NCBI GenBank assembly: GCA_014859215.1
Contig: JACUUS010000003.1
Location: 1-36,902, forward strand
Direction: 5' to 3'
Origin: Dehalococcoidia bacterium
GTDB lineage: Bacteria > Chloroflexota > Dehalococcoidia > SZUA-161
DNA length: 36,902 nucleotides
Made by a program: the position numbers and the translations under genes. Below are positions 25,366-32,152 of the stretch, piece by piece (position 1 is the first letter of the stretch; each line of letters begins with the position of its first letter). The notes below the pieces were generated by a model. The model saw only the letters and a program-made list of their open reading frames with translations. It was not told the DNA's origin and searched no databases.

Positions 25366-26136
25366 GGTGCGCAGGGTTACTTCACCCGCTATGATTCGGG
25401 CCAGGCTGCCGTCGGAGCGCCGGAGAAGCAGAGATCCGTCAGCGCCTACAGAATCCGCATAGCCTTCCTCGACGAGCTTGCCGGAGGTTACCCGGATATG
25501 CCTTCCCAGCGTATCCATAATTCCCTTCCATTCCAGGTGGATAGGTTCTCCCCTGCGCAGTGCCAGGTAGAGTTCCTCGAATTCCTGGAAGAGATGGACA
25601 AGCACATCCACCTGTGACACCTGTCTGCCGAGCTCATTTGAAAGGCTCGTAGCCATAGACGATATTTCGGGGAATGCTGCCGGGTCGAAGTTCACGTTTA
25701 TGCCAATTCCTGTTACGGCCCAGTCAACGCTCTGCCCACGCAGCGCGCTTTCCGTCAGGATGCCGCTGACTTTCAAGCCTTTCAGGAGGACGTCGTTAGG
25801 CCATTTGATCCTTGGCTCGAGCCCGGTAGCCTTCCGGATGCAGCGGCTGGTCGCCAGAGATGAGACGATCGTAATACCCAGAAGCTGATGCAGTGGCGGA
25901 CGCAGGATAATGGATACGGCTAGTACTCCCGGCGGATTAATCCATGATCGCCCCAGCCGCGCCCGACCTTCAGTCTGTTCTTCCGCTACCACAGCCGTGC
26001 CTTCCGGTGCGCCTTCGCGGGCTGCCTGGCGGGCGACGTCGTTTGTGGAAGTGGTGCTCGCAAAATAGAGGAGATTGCGACCCACGAACTGCGTGGTCAG
26101 CCTTTCCAGGACCGCGCTCTTCAAGCTGTTGTTCAA
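25363..26136 (-). CDS. birA: Biotin--protein ligase, monofunctional (no DNA-binding domain)
   Basis: 257 residues. It starts directly with the catalytic domain: STTSTNDVAR, then GRARLGRSW (residues 57-65, the biotinyl-AMP loop), KWPNDVLLKGLKVSGIL with the conserved Lys, and GIGINVNFD. The small C-terminal SH3-like domain is present. No N-terminal winged helix exists, so this is a class I ligase that attaches biotin to carboxylase carrier protein but should not act as repressor. The start is a TTG at 26136 with AGGTGA upstream. It lies downstream of rnpB on the same strand. Confidence 0.94.
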   Translation of the reverse strand: MNNSLKSAVLERLTTQFVGRNLLYFASTTSTNDVARQAAREGAPEGTAVVAEEQTEGRARLGRSWINPPGVLAVSIILRPPLHQLLGITIVSSLATSRCIRKATGLEPRIKWPNDVLLKGLKVSGILTESALRGQSVDWAVTGIGINVNFDPAAFPEISSMATSLSNELGRQVSQVDVLVHLFQEFEELYLALRRGEPIHLEWKGIMDTLGRHIRVTSGKLVEEGYADSVGADGSLLLRRSDGSLARIIAGEVTLRT

Positions 26137-26156
26137 GCCTTGTCACCTACATTGAT

Positions 26157-26188
26157 GGAGCGGTCACTTCCCTGGAAATGACCGCTCC
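26157..26188 (-). terminator. Hairpin downstream of RNase P RNA
   Basis: Perfect 10-bp stem, GGAGCGGTCA with TGACCGCTCC, starting 11 bases after the mature 3' end of rnpB on the minus strand. No T-run follows (ATCAATG). Probably a processing or Rho-assisted end rather than a canonical terminator. Confidence 0.55.
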
Positions 26189-26198
26189 ACGTTTAGCC

Positions 26199-26571
26199 AA
26201 GTAAGCCTGTAAGCCGAGTTCTGTACTTGAACGACCCGGCGTTTTCACCGCATCGTTCAGGTGGTGACCATCTATCTAGGATGACAGTTACCCGTCATCT
26301 CAAGCGACCAACCCGAGGACAGGCCGGGCGTCCTGTAGTCCTCCTTTTCGGTCTTGCTCCGGATGGGGTTTGCCCAGCCAGCCGGTCACCCGGCTGCTGG
26401 TGAGCTCTTACCTCACCATTTCACCCTTGGTCCACTTGCGTGGGCCGGTATGTTTCTGTGGCACTTTCCGTAGGGTTTCCCCTCCTGGGCGTTACCCAGC
26501 ATCTTGCCCGGTGGAGCTCGGACTTTCCTCCCCCTTACCCTGGCATTAGAGGGCGGCCACCCGGCTTACTT
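26199..26571 (-). ncRNA. rnpB: RNase P RNA, bacterial class A
   Basis: About 373 nt. Helix P1 pairs AAGTAAGCC at the 5' end (26571-26563) with GGCTTACTT at the 3' end (26207-26199). The hallmark GAGGAAAGTCCGAGCTCC lies near the 5' end, and ACAGAACTCGGCTTACA, which includes the universal 3' core, lies near the end. Further core elements such as GGTGAAATGGTGAGGTAAGAG and GCAAACCCCATCCGGAGCAAG are present. This is the catalytic RNA that matures tRNA 5' ends. It has its own promoter at 26581-26609. Confidence 0.96.
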
Positions 26572-26580
26572 GACGATCAT

Positions 26581-26609
26581 AGTTTACCATAAGTCGTACC
26601 TGAATTCAA
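26581..26609 (-). promoter_or_regulatory. Promoter of rnpB, extended -10
   Basis: Minus strand: TTGAAT at 26609-26604, a 17-bp spacer, TAAACT at 26586-26581 with TGG directly before it (extended -10). The expected start is within about five bases of the RNA 5' end. Confidence 0.65.
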
Positions 26610-26625
26610 CAGGAATCGCGAACGA

Positions 26626-27327
26626 TCATTCCATATAGAGGATGCGCCCGCAGTTGCTGCACATTGTCAGGCTGTGCCCCGCCCTGGCTCTCTGCTGGTC
26701 GGAGACTGGAAGGCTGATCCGGCAACCCTGGCATCTGCCTTGGACAAGCTTCGCAACCGCCAGACCTTGTTTCGCGTATCGGATGCTCTCGTAGGTCTTC
26801 AGATCATCCGGGTCAATGCGCGCGGCGAGCAGTTTTCTTTGCTCTTCAAGCCGTTTCAGGGCTGCTTCATTTTCCAGCAGGTCATCCGATAACCTCTTCT
26901 GGTCTTCCTGCCAGCTCCTCTCCCTGATCTCAAGTTCGCTTCGCCTTGAGGCGGCCTCTTCCTGGGCGGCATCCACATTCATCATGATATCGAGAAGCCG
27001 CTCCTCCTGGCTTCTACACTGCTCTCTTAATACATCAATTTCATGCTGCAGGTTGAGGAGCTCCCTGGGGTTCTTGATCGAGCCGTCGTAAAGCTTCTTC
27101 TCTTCGGATGCTATTTTCTTCTCAGTCTCGCTGACGGCAAACTCGGCTGAACGCTGCTCGCGCTCTTCAGACGACAGTTCCTTCTGCAGTGCGGCAAGGG
27201 TCTGCCTGGCTGCCACCAACTCTTCGTCCTTCCCGAGCTGGTTCCTGATACTGGAGATAGTTTCGTTCTTGCGTGTGATTTCCGTATCTATTTCCTGGAG
27301 TCCATAAAGGAGCTTGACCTTATTCAT
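26626..27327 (-). CDS. CT398-like coiled-coil protein with C-terminal zinc ribbon (DUF164 family)
   Basis: 233 residues from the ATG at 27327. The first 180 residues form a long antiparallel-type coiled coil rich in Glu, Arg, Leu and Gln. A linker (TYESIRYAKQGLAVAKL) leads into a zinc ribbon with CQGCRISLPVS and MCSNCGRILY. This matches the CT398/DUF164 architecture, whose members have been tied to sigma54 or RNA metabolism in some bacteria; the role here is open. An upstream in-frame start at 27366 lies inside the promoter, so 27327 is preferred. The leader would be about four bases, without ribosome-binding site. Confidence 0.9.
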   Translation of the reverse strand: MNKVKLLYGLQEIDTEITRKNETISSIRNQLGKDEELVAARQTLAALQKELSSEEREQRSAEFAVSETEKKIASEEKKLYDGSIKNPRELLNLQHEIDVLREQCRSQEERLLDIMMNVDAAQEEAASRRSELEIRERSWQEDQKRLSDDLLENEAALKRLEEQRKLLAARIDPDDLKTYESIRYAKQGLAVAKLVQGRCQGCRISLPVSDQQRARAGHSLTMCSNCGRILYME

Positions 27328-27337
27328 TTCTAATTCT

Positions 27338-27366
27338 GATATAACATAAAAAGGTCCGCTCGGCAA
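27338..27366 (-). promoter_or_regulatory. Promoter of the DUF164-type gene (near-leaderless)
   Basis: Minus strand: TTGCCG at 27366-27361, a 17-bp spacer, TATATC at 27343-27338. The expected start is about 27331, four bases before the ATG at 27327. Confidence 0.6.
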
Positions 27367-27830
27367 CCTTGGTCAGGTTGTTACAACTATCACTGCTCCT
27401 TTTCCGCGCAGAAAACAGACGTGGCAGTAGTGCGGGGTATGCTTAGGCCCGGTGCCCTTTTTGATGTCGAAAAGTCTTGAGGCCGAATGCGGTCAGCCGG
27501 GAGGCAGCATCAAGATGTTAGACGGAGGTCCGAAAATTCGGGAGTGGAGCGCTTGCGTTCTCGTGAGTCCGCTTGTGTTCAGGAATAGAGGAACACAGGC
27601 TTGCTGCTTTATCGCGAAGCTCATCCAGCATCTCGCAGCACATGAACCAAAGGCTACCCAGCCAGAACGGTGATGCCCTCATCCTTATCCCCCTTCGGAA
27701 GGCGATTCCAGCGACACCTGTGAGGAGAATCCCTTGAACGGATTGTGATCTGACCTGCTGGCCCGGGCAATCCCACTTAGGTACTAATGGAATCCCACTT
27801 TGGTCCTGCCAGGGGGAAACGTCGTCCTCG
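27367..27830. other. 464-bp stretch without a convincing gene; probable element remnant
   Basis: I find no open frame with a ribosome-binding site or family motif. It holds short inverted repeats, CCGAA/TTCGG near 27530 and TGTGTTC/GAACACA near 27575-27600. Near its end is a direct repeat of AATCCCACTT (about 27769 and 27791) followed by TTGGTCCTGCCAGG. Repeated CCCACTT boxes of this kind occur at the ends of some IS21-like insertion sequences, so this may be the scar of a lost element. No transposase remains. Confidence 0.35.
27769..27800. repeat. Two direct copies of AATCCCACTT
   Basis: Two 10-base copies 22 bases apart, beginning at about 27769 and 27791, separated by AGGTACTAATGG. They resemble repeated boxes at IS termini but no matching opposite end was found in the window. 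Confidence 0.45.
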
Positions 27831-27862
27831 AAAAACAGGGGGACCGCCGGAGGCGGTCCCCT
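27831..27862 (-). terminator. Rho-independent terminator of the surface-protein genes
   Basis: Minus strand: GGGGACCGCC (27861-27852), loop TCC, GGCGGTCCCC (27848-27839), then CTG and TTTTT. Ten perfect GC-rich pairs and a T5 run make this the only classical intrinsic terminator in the window. It lies 14 bases after the stop codon of the 190-residue surface protein. Confidence 0.85.
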
Positions 27863-27875
27863 GACGATGCGCAGA

Positions 27876-28448
27876 TTATCTCTGTGAGAAGGACCTTAAT
27901 CCAAAGAACAGCACTACTCCCAGCAATCCAGCCCCAATAATACTGAATATGACCATCGTGGCTGTCTTGCCCGCACCTCCGGGATTGTCGACCGGCGTAG
28001 GAGTGGCCTCGGGAGTTGGTTCGGGTGTGACGGTCGGCGCAGGAGTCGGCGTGGGCGCCGGTGTGGCTGTCGGCTGAGGAGTGGGTGTGGGGGTGGGTAT
28101 AGTCGAGGCAGTCAGATTAACCTGGAGGTTGCCCCCGGTCTCCCAGGAAGATGTCTGTGCTGCCGCGTACTGACCGATCCAGAAGGTTATTACGGCTCCC
28201 TCTGGATACTGTGTGCCGGCAGGCGGAGTCATCCGAACGAAGTAGGTGGACGGGCCGTACTCCGAGGGCGTGGTGGCTGTGTAAACTCCATCCTCAACTA
28301 CCACCGTAATCGCGGTGCCATCAGGTACCGGAGCACCGTTCAAAGTGACGGTACCGCGCAGGCTGCAGGGCAGCTGTCCGCCCTGGGCCTGGACTATGGA
28401 AGGCGCAAGCAAGATCAATGCAACTAGCAAGACCGGAATTAATCTCAT
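27876..28448 (-). CDS. Membrane-anchored surface protein with Pro/Thr stalk (paralogue 2)
   Basis: 190 residues. Signal peptide at 1-22 (LLVALILLAPSIVQAQ). A beta-rich module of about 90 residues runs from LPCSLRGTVTLNGAPVPDGT to SSWETGGNLQVNL. A Pro-Thr-rich stalk (about residues 118-155, TPTPTPQPTATPAP style) follows, then a C-terminal transmembrane helix (ATMVIFSIIGAGLLGVVLFFG) and a short basic tail. The topology is type I, with the module outside the cell. It starts 11 bp after the stop of a longer paralogue sharing the same module. AGGCGGTG precedes the ATG. I do not recognise a named family. Adhesion or a structural surface role is inference from architecture. Confidence 0.85.
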   Translation of the reverse strand: MRLIPVLLVALILLAPSIVQAQGGQLPCSLRGTVTLNGAPVPDGTAITVVVEDGVYTATTPSEYGPSTYFVRMTPPAGTQYPEGAVITFWIGQYAAAQTSSWETGGNLQVNLTASTIPTPTPTPQPTATPAPTPTPAPTVTPEPTPEATPTPVDNPGGAGKTATMVIFSIIGAGLLGVVLFFGLRSFSQR

Positions 28449-28459
28449 CTGGACACCGC

Positions 28460-29173
28460 CTATTCTTTATCCTGTTCTTTGCCTGTTTTCTTGGCCGGGT
28501 TATGGAAACGGTATTTCCACAACAGGTAACCCCCCATCATCCCGCCTACGACGACCGCGCATATTGTGGACGCTGTTATGATAGGAGTCCACAAATCTGG
28601 CTGCGCCGCCCCGGTGGATGGTGTGGGACTGATTGTAGGGGACGCCGTCGGCTCGGGGGCGCTGACAGGGGTGTCTGTCGGGGTGGGTTCAGGTTCCGGG
28701 GTGGGAGTGGGAACAGGGCCTGGAGTGGGGGTCGCCGCAGGCGTCGGTGTGCTGACTGGAGTGGGCGTTGGCTGTGGAGCCCTGGCAACAAGGTCGAATT
28801 GGATGTTCCCGCCCATTTCCCATGAGGCTGTCTCCTCAACCATGAGGTTTCCTACCCTGAACGAGACAGGGGTCCCGTAGCGGTAGGCTCCGGGTTCCGG
28901 AACGACGATGATCTCGTATGTGGAGCTCCCTGCGATGCCGGGAGTCCTCACAGAATACTCGTCGCCTTCGATAACCAGCGTGATCAGAGTGCCGTCCGGT
29001 ACCCACTGGCCGTCAATCTCAACGGCCCCGTAGAATCGGCACGGAGGCACCAGGGTTTCAGCGAAGGCCGTATTTGTCAGCAGCAGGAAGAAGGCCAGGG
29101 CTGCCGCCGGAAGTAGCATTATCGGGGTGACCATTCTCTCAGGTAGCGCAACCTCGCTGTCAGCGTTCGGCAT
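28460..29173 (-). CDS. Membrane-anchored surface protein with Pro/Thr stalk (paralogue 1)
   Basis: 237 residues. The signal segment is at about 15-38 (TPIMLLPAAALAFFLLLTNTAFA), and the module runs from VPPCRFYGAVEIDGQWVPDG to ASWEMGGNIQFDL. A stalk of roughly 60 residues rich in Pro and Thr leads to a transmembrane helix (IITASTICAVVVGGMMGGYLL) and a charged cytoplasmic tail (KKTGKEQDKE). It shares PDGTxIT, SSTY and SWExGGN with the next gene, so the two arose by tandem duplication. The start may be the ATG at 29134, which trims 13 polar residues from the signal peptide; the promoter at 29201-29229 allows either. Confidence 0.85.
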   Translation of the reverse strand: MPNADSEVALPERMVTPIMLLPAAALAFFLLLTNTAFAETLVPPCRFYGAVEIDGQWVPDGTLITLVIEGDEYSVRTPGIAGSSTYEIIVVPEPGAYRYGTPVSFRVGNLMVEETASWEMGGNIQFDLVARAPQPTPTPVSTPTPAATPTPGPVPTPTPEPEPTPTDTPVSAPEPTASPTISPTPSTGAAQPDLWTPIITASTICAVVVGGMMGGYLLWKYRFHNPAKKTGKEQDKE

Positions 29174-29200
29174 GAGTTCACGCGCCGGAATGCTTAATCT

Positions 29201-29229
29201 AATCTAAGCTTTTTGCCACCTGAGGTCAA
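29201..29229 (-). promoter_or_regulatory. Promoter of the tandem surface-protein genes
   Basis: Minus strand: TTGACC at 29229-29224, a 17-bp spacer, TAGATT at 29206-29201. The start is expected near 29194, about 20 bases before the first ATG. Confidence 0.55.
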
Positions 29230-29288
29230 TAGTCAGGCACAAAAGTCCGGCAGGAGATGATCCGTGACTCGGTTTGGTAGAGGGATCT

Positions 29289-29582
29289 TCAGCGCCTCCG
29301 CCAATCATCGCGGTACGAAAAGATGCCGAAGCCTATCAAGGCCGTACCCGCCCCGACAAATGCCAGGATCATCGACAGGCCTTTGAACATGACCTTAAGC
29401 TGCTCCCATTCTTCGTACTGGAGCTGCAGCACTAAATCGAAAACTTCTCCTATCATAGGGAGATAGCGGAACTCTGTCTCGGCCCTCTCGAAAGCAGACG
29501 TGGTCGTGAGAAACATGATCAGCCCCAGGAGGGATGTTACCACTCCTGTACCGACAATTGCCAGGGAAGTTCGTCTGGACAT
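29289..29582 (-). CDS. Small two-TM membrane protein, function unknown
   Basis: 97 residues from the ATG at 29582, chosen because CGGAGTGGT precedes it; an in-frame ATG at 29612 has no ribosome-binding site. Two hydrophobic helices (LAIVGTGVVTSLLGLIMFL and MILAFVGAGTALIGFGIF) flank a loop of about 40 residues with acidic and aromatic residues (FERAETEFRYLPMIGEVFDL). The C-terminus is basic (RDDWRRR). The two surface-protein genes lie downstream on the same strand behind their own promoter, so a functional link is possible but unproven. Confidence 0.65.
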   Translation of the reverse strand: MSRRTSLAIVGTGVVTSLLGLIMFLTTTSAFERAETEFRYLPMIGEVFDLVLQLQYEEWEQLKVMFKGLSMILAFVGAGTALIGFGIFSYRDDWRRR

Positions 29583-29880
29583 ACCACTCCGTCCCCGGGA
29601 AGCTTCCATCATCCGGGATACGAGCCTGAATAGTCCTGGATCAAAGGGAGTACGGCCTTAACGCGCGGACCAGTCCCGTCATGGACGGGGAACCAGCGGT
29701 GGTTTTCCGTCCGCGACCATCTTATAACAGCAAAATGCGTTTCAGGCAAGTCCCTGCGGATGAAATGACCGTACCACGTCTATTGCGGTCTTCTTGCGGG
29801 CCATCTATACTGGCGTCCGTAAAGCAGGCTTGGCCGAAGCGGCATAGAGCAGGGTGAATCTGAGTCCTGTCTGCAAATAG
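29583..29880. other. 298-bp intergenic stretch
   Basis: No gene is supported. It contains a 6-bp hairpin, CCCGTC/GACGGG with loop ATG near 29670-29690, and the plus-strand promoter listed at 29783-29811. Confidence 0.5.
29783..29811 (+). promoter_or_regulatory. Promoter of the Cys-rich mini-protein gene
   Basis: TTGCGG at 29783-29788, a 17-bp spacer, TATACT at 29806-29811. The leader before the ATG at 29881 would be about 60 nt. Confidence 0.5.
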
Positions 29881-30090
29881 ATGATAATGAGACCAAGATT
29901 CTGGTACTGCCCTCTTTGCGGTTATATGCATATGAATACGGACAGTGCCAGGGGAACCTGCCAGACCTGCCCTGCCTGCGGCGAAGAGATGGTGCCCTGC
30001 TGGGGCCAGATTCGAGAGGGCTCATTCAGCCGTCTATGGTGTGAAACCTGCGATAACAGGTCAAGCTGCCCCATGGTCACCGGGAGCTAG
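29881..30090 (+). CDS. Cys-rich zinc-ribbon mini-protein
   Basis: 69 residues. Eight or more Cys in ribbon-like pairs: YCPLCGYM, CQTCPACGEEM, CWGQ, WCETC and SCP. Spacing suggests two treble-clef or rubredoxin-like knuckles binding zinc or iron. No signal peptide. There is no clear Shine-Dalgarno sequence before the ATG at 29881 (another ATG is at 29887), but a promoter lies 70 bp upstream and the Cys pattern is unlikely by chance. It is the only plus-strand gene in this part and converges on the methyltransferase. Family not recognised. Confidence 0.6.
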   Translation: MIMRPRFWYCPLCGYMHMNTDSARGTCQTCPACGEEMVPCWGQIREGSFSRLWCETCDNRSSCPMVTGS

Positions 30091-30095
30091 TCTTT

Positions 30096-30848
30096 TCAAG
30101 CAGGCTTGACGCATACCAGGAGCGGGTAGGTAGTGGGGTCCTCATCCGGCAGGAAGAGGGATTCCCGGTAGAACTCGAACCCGGTTTCCGTTGCGGACCG
30201 GAGCCAGGTGTCCGTTTCGAAGATGCCGCAAGTATGACGGTCGGAGAATATGTCGAGTTTGCCTTTTCGCCTGACAAGAAAGAGAAGCGTGGCCTCATAA
30301 ACTGTATCCGATGGGTCTGGATCATAGAGGTTCTCAATGAACGCAACCTCCATATCATCTCGGGAATGGATGGAGCACGATGTCCAGTTTTGCGGAAAGG
30401 TCTTGGCTGTCTGCTCAATCAAAGTGAGAAAAACACCGCCCGGATTCAGGTGGTAGAAAGCGGTCGCAAAAACGGCCCGCAGGTCTTCCACTGTGAGCAT
30501 GTAGTTCATCGAATCTAAAGCTACAACGGAATCGAAGGTCGCGTCCAGCCTCACCCTGCGCATGTCGCCCCGGCAGTAGGTCGCTTCGGGATTGAGCTTG
30601 CGCGCGAGCTCCAGCATGTTCTCGCTGATGTCCGTACCCGTAACAGTGAAGTGTTTCTTGAAAGTACAATCGTTGTGACCGCCTCCGCAGCCAAGATGGA
30701 GCAAGGTCCTGACGTGAGTCTTCGAGTACTCCCGAATCGTCCCGCTCAGTATCTCAGACTCCTGCGCGTGCGCTTCTGGCGGGCTAATCACCGGCCAGAG
30801 CCAGGAGAAGTCGCCGTAAAGGCGGCATTCTTTCGGTGAAGAAGACAA
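30096..30848 (-). CDS. SAM-dependent methyltransferase (class I)
   Basis: 250 residues. Rossmann-fold motif I is LLHLGCGGGHND (about residues 49-60). Motif II-like VTGTDISENMLELARKL, then GDMRRVRLDATFDSVVALDS and HLNPGGVFLTLIEQ follow, as in Methyltransf_25/11 families. The substrate is unknown. The TTG start at 30848 is supported by AAAGGAGG five bases before it, and no better start exists. It is monocistronic, 119 bp from the remnant permease and five bases from the convergent mini-protein gene. Confidence 0.88.
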   Translation of the reverse strand: MSSSPKECRLYGDFSWLWPVISPPEAHAQESEILSGTIREYSKTHVRTLLHLGCGGGHNDCTFKKHFTVTGTDISENMLELARKLNPEATYCRGDMRRVRLDATFDSVVALDSMNYMLTVEDLRAVFATAFYHLNPGGVFLTLIEQTAKTFPQNWTSCSIHSRDDMEVAFIENLYDPDPSDTVYEATLLFLVRRKGKLDIFSDRHTCGIFETDTWLRSATETGFEFYRESLFLPDEDPTTYPLLVCVKPA

Positions 30849-30967
30849 TCGTGCCTCCTTTTTGTCATCTATCCATCAGTTTAGCATGAAAGTCTGCATG
30901 ATGCGGCGAATGGTTCTGGGAGCCGCGGATTCTCCCGGCCAGGCGGCTCTGGAAAAGCGCGGTGTTC

Positions 30968-31607
30968 TCAAACTCGTCGAGGCATGGTCCGGCGGTGGGA
31001 CATGACCGAGATTGCCAGGAACAAAGCCGCAAGGCATGCGAGGACGAGCAGGTCCAGGACCGGGTGAAACCGGCTTATTCCCTCGATACAGTAGCGGGCC
31101 GCGTCGGTCAGGTAAGTTAAAGGGGAAAAATAAGCTACTACCTGTGCCCATGCGGGCAGGTCGACCAGCGGGATGAAGACCCCGCTTATGGAAACAAGCG
31201 GGAACTTCACGACGGCGGAAATCATGTTCACTGTGGCCGGAAGGTTCGTGGGCATAATTGAGAACATATTGCCCAGACAGGCGAAGCAGAAGGATGCAAG
31301 CAGCACACCTGCGACGAGCACAGGCGGATTGTGAATCTGGACCCCCAGCCCAAGGCCGATGAAAACGGGAATGGCGGAGATGGCGATACCGAAGGCAAAG
31401 GACGCCAGAATACTGCCGGTGATTATGGTCCCCCACCGTAACCGGGCAGGACATCAGTCTTTCCAGGGTCCTTGCCTGAGCTTCCCAGGGTATGACAATG
31501 GTTGATATCGCGGTGGCGGTGAAGAAGAGTATCGTTGCCAGAAGCCCGGGAATCATGAACTCGACTAAGCGAATCCCGGGTTTCTTTGAAGAATCTATCC
31601 AGAGCAT
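30968..31607 (-). pseudogene. Remnant of an ABC-2 type transporter permease (truncated and frameshifted)
   Basis: The upstream frame reads VEFMIPGLLATILFFTATA and ARTLERLMS, typical of the middle of an ABC-2 permease. Near 31435 this frame degenerates, and the match continues in another frame from LRWGTIITGSILASFAFG through FSIMPTNLPATVN, FPLVSISGVFIPL and VAYFSPLTYLTDAARY to the stop at 30968. A one-base shift is needed. The N-terminal half (first helix and large external domain) is absent; the remnant begins inside the 3' end of the ArsR gene. No ATPase partner lies nearby. A sequencing error could explain the shift but not the missing half. Confidence 0.75.
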
Positions 31608-31851
31608 CCCGGTTTACGTAGTAGTGCATGTGATAGCCGCGTCTTTCACCATTCACCAGTCCTGCCGATTTCAATACACGCAGGTGCTGCGATACTGCTG
31701 ACTGGGTCACGCCGAGGATTCCGGCCAGGGCATTGACGCAAAGCGCATCGGGGTCGTGCTGGCGGCAAAGCAGTTTCACCAGGCGGAGCCGCGTTGGGTC
31801 TCCAAGCGCGCTGAACAGTGCCGCTTGCTCTTGAGTATTATCGCCGATCAT
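31423..31851 (-). CDS. ArsR-family transcriptional regulator with aberrant C-terminus
   Basis: 142 residues from the ATG at 31851; a longer frame upstream would run through the promoter. The winged helix is clear: ALFSALGDPTRLRLVKLLCR, then LAGILGVTQSAVSQHLRVLK and GERRGYHMHYYVNRDALDRF. Only one Cys lies in the region of the usual ELCVC metal box (DALCVNAL), so metal sensing through that site is doubtful. After about residue 105 the sequence loses family character (SLSRVHDSRASGND onward), because it reads out of frame through the permease remnant. The deletion that truncated the permease probably replaced the original 3' end of this gene. Confidence 0.8.
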   Translation of the reverse strand: MIGDNTQEQAALFSALGDPTRLRLVKLLCRQHDPDALCVNALAGILGVTQSAVSQHLRVLKSAGLVNGERRGYHMHYYVNRDALDRFFKETRDSLSRVHDSRASGNDTLLHRHRDINHCHTLGSSGKDPGKTDVLPGYGGGP

Positions 31852-31879
31852 ATAAGTAAACGCTAATAAGCTTAACAGG

Positions 31880-31908
31880 ATCATAGCCCGGGTGAGGCTG
31901 TGAGTCAA
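31880..31908 (-). promoter_or_regulatory. Promoter of the ArsR gene
   Basis: Minus strand: TTGACT at 31908-31903, a 17-bp spacer, TATGAT at 31885-31880; five of six matches in each box. The early transcribed region holds TTAAGCTTA and an imperfect TAAG...CTTA dyad that could be an operator. No ribosome-binding site is seen before the ATG. Confidence 0.7.
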
Positions 31909-32092
31909 GGGATGATGGGCATAACACGAAGAGAGCGGGGGCAATTTCTCTGTCGCACGAGGACGCGATTACCAGCCTTACAGCGAAGGGCTTCTTCCGG
32001 GACGTGAAGCGGGGGTTAGATCGGCGACTTGCTCCCCGGAAATCAGGGTGCCGCCTGGCCGACAGGTGAGCCGGGATTGGTTATGAGAGGTC
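31909..32092. other. Gene-free gap between the ArsR promoter and the secreted-protein hairpin
   Basis: I see no supported gene, RNA or repeat in this part. Confidence 0.4.
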
Positions 32093-32124
32093 AAGGGGGG
32101 AGGCTCAAACGAGCCTCCCCCCTT
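32093..32124 (-). terminator. Strong hairpin after the secreted-protein gene
   Basis: Perfect 14-bp stem, AAGGGGGGAGGCTC with GAGCCTCCCCCCTT, with loop of four bases. It begins 28 bases after the stop codon. No T-run follows on either strand. Confidence 0.65.
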
Positions 32125-32152
32125 CCTTGGCCTGTCGTCTTTCAGCAAAAGC

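Noticed and set aside
27490..27530. Sequence resembling the SRP RNA core (GTCAGCCGGGAGGCAGCA)
   Set aside because: The flanking bases cannot form helix 8, several invariant bases are missing, and no terminal helix is found.
27452..27673. 73-codon plus-strand frame in the gene-free patch
   Set aside because: No ribosome-binding site, promoter or family similarity; composition looks random.
27980..28110. Short tandem repeats in the Pro/Thr codons, considered as a CRISPR-like or satellite array
   Set aside because: The repeats are irregular and in frame, encoding the protein stalk.
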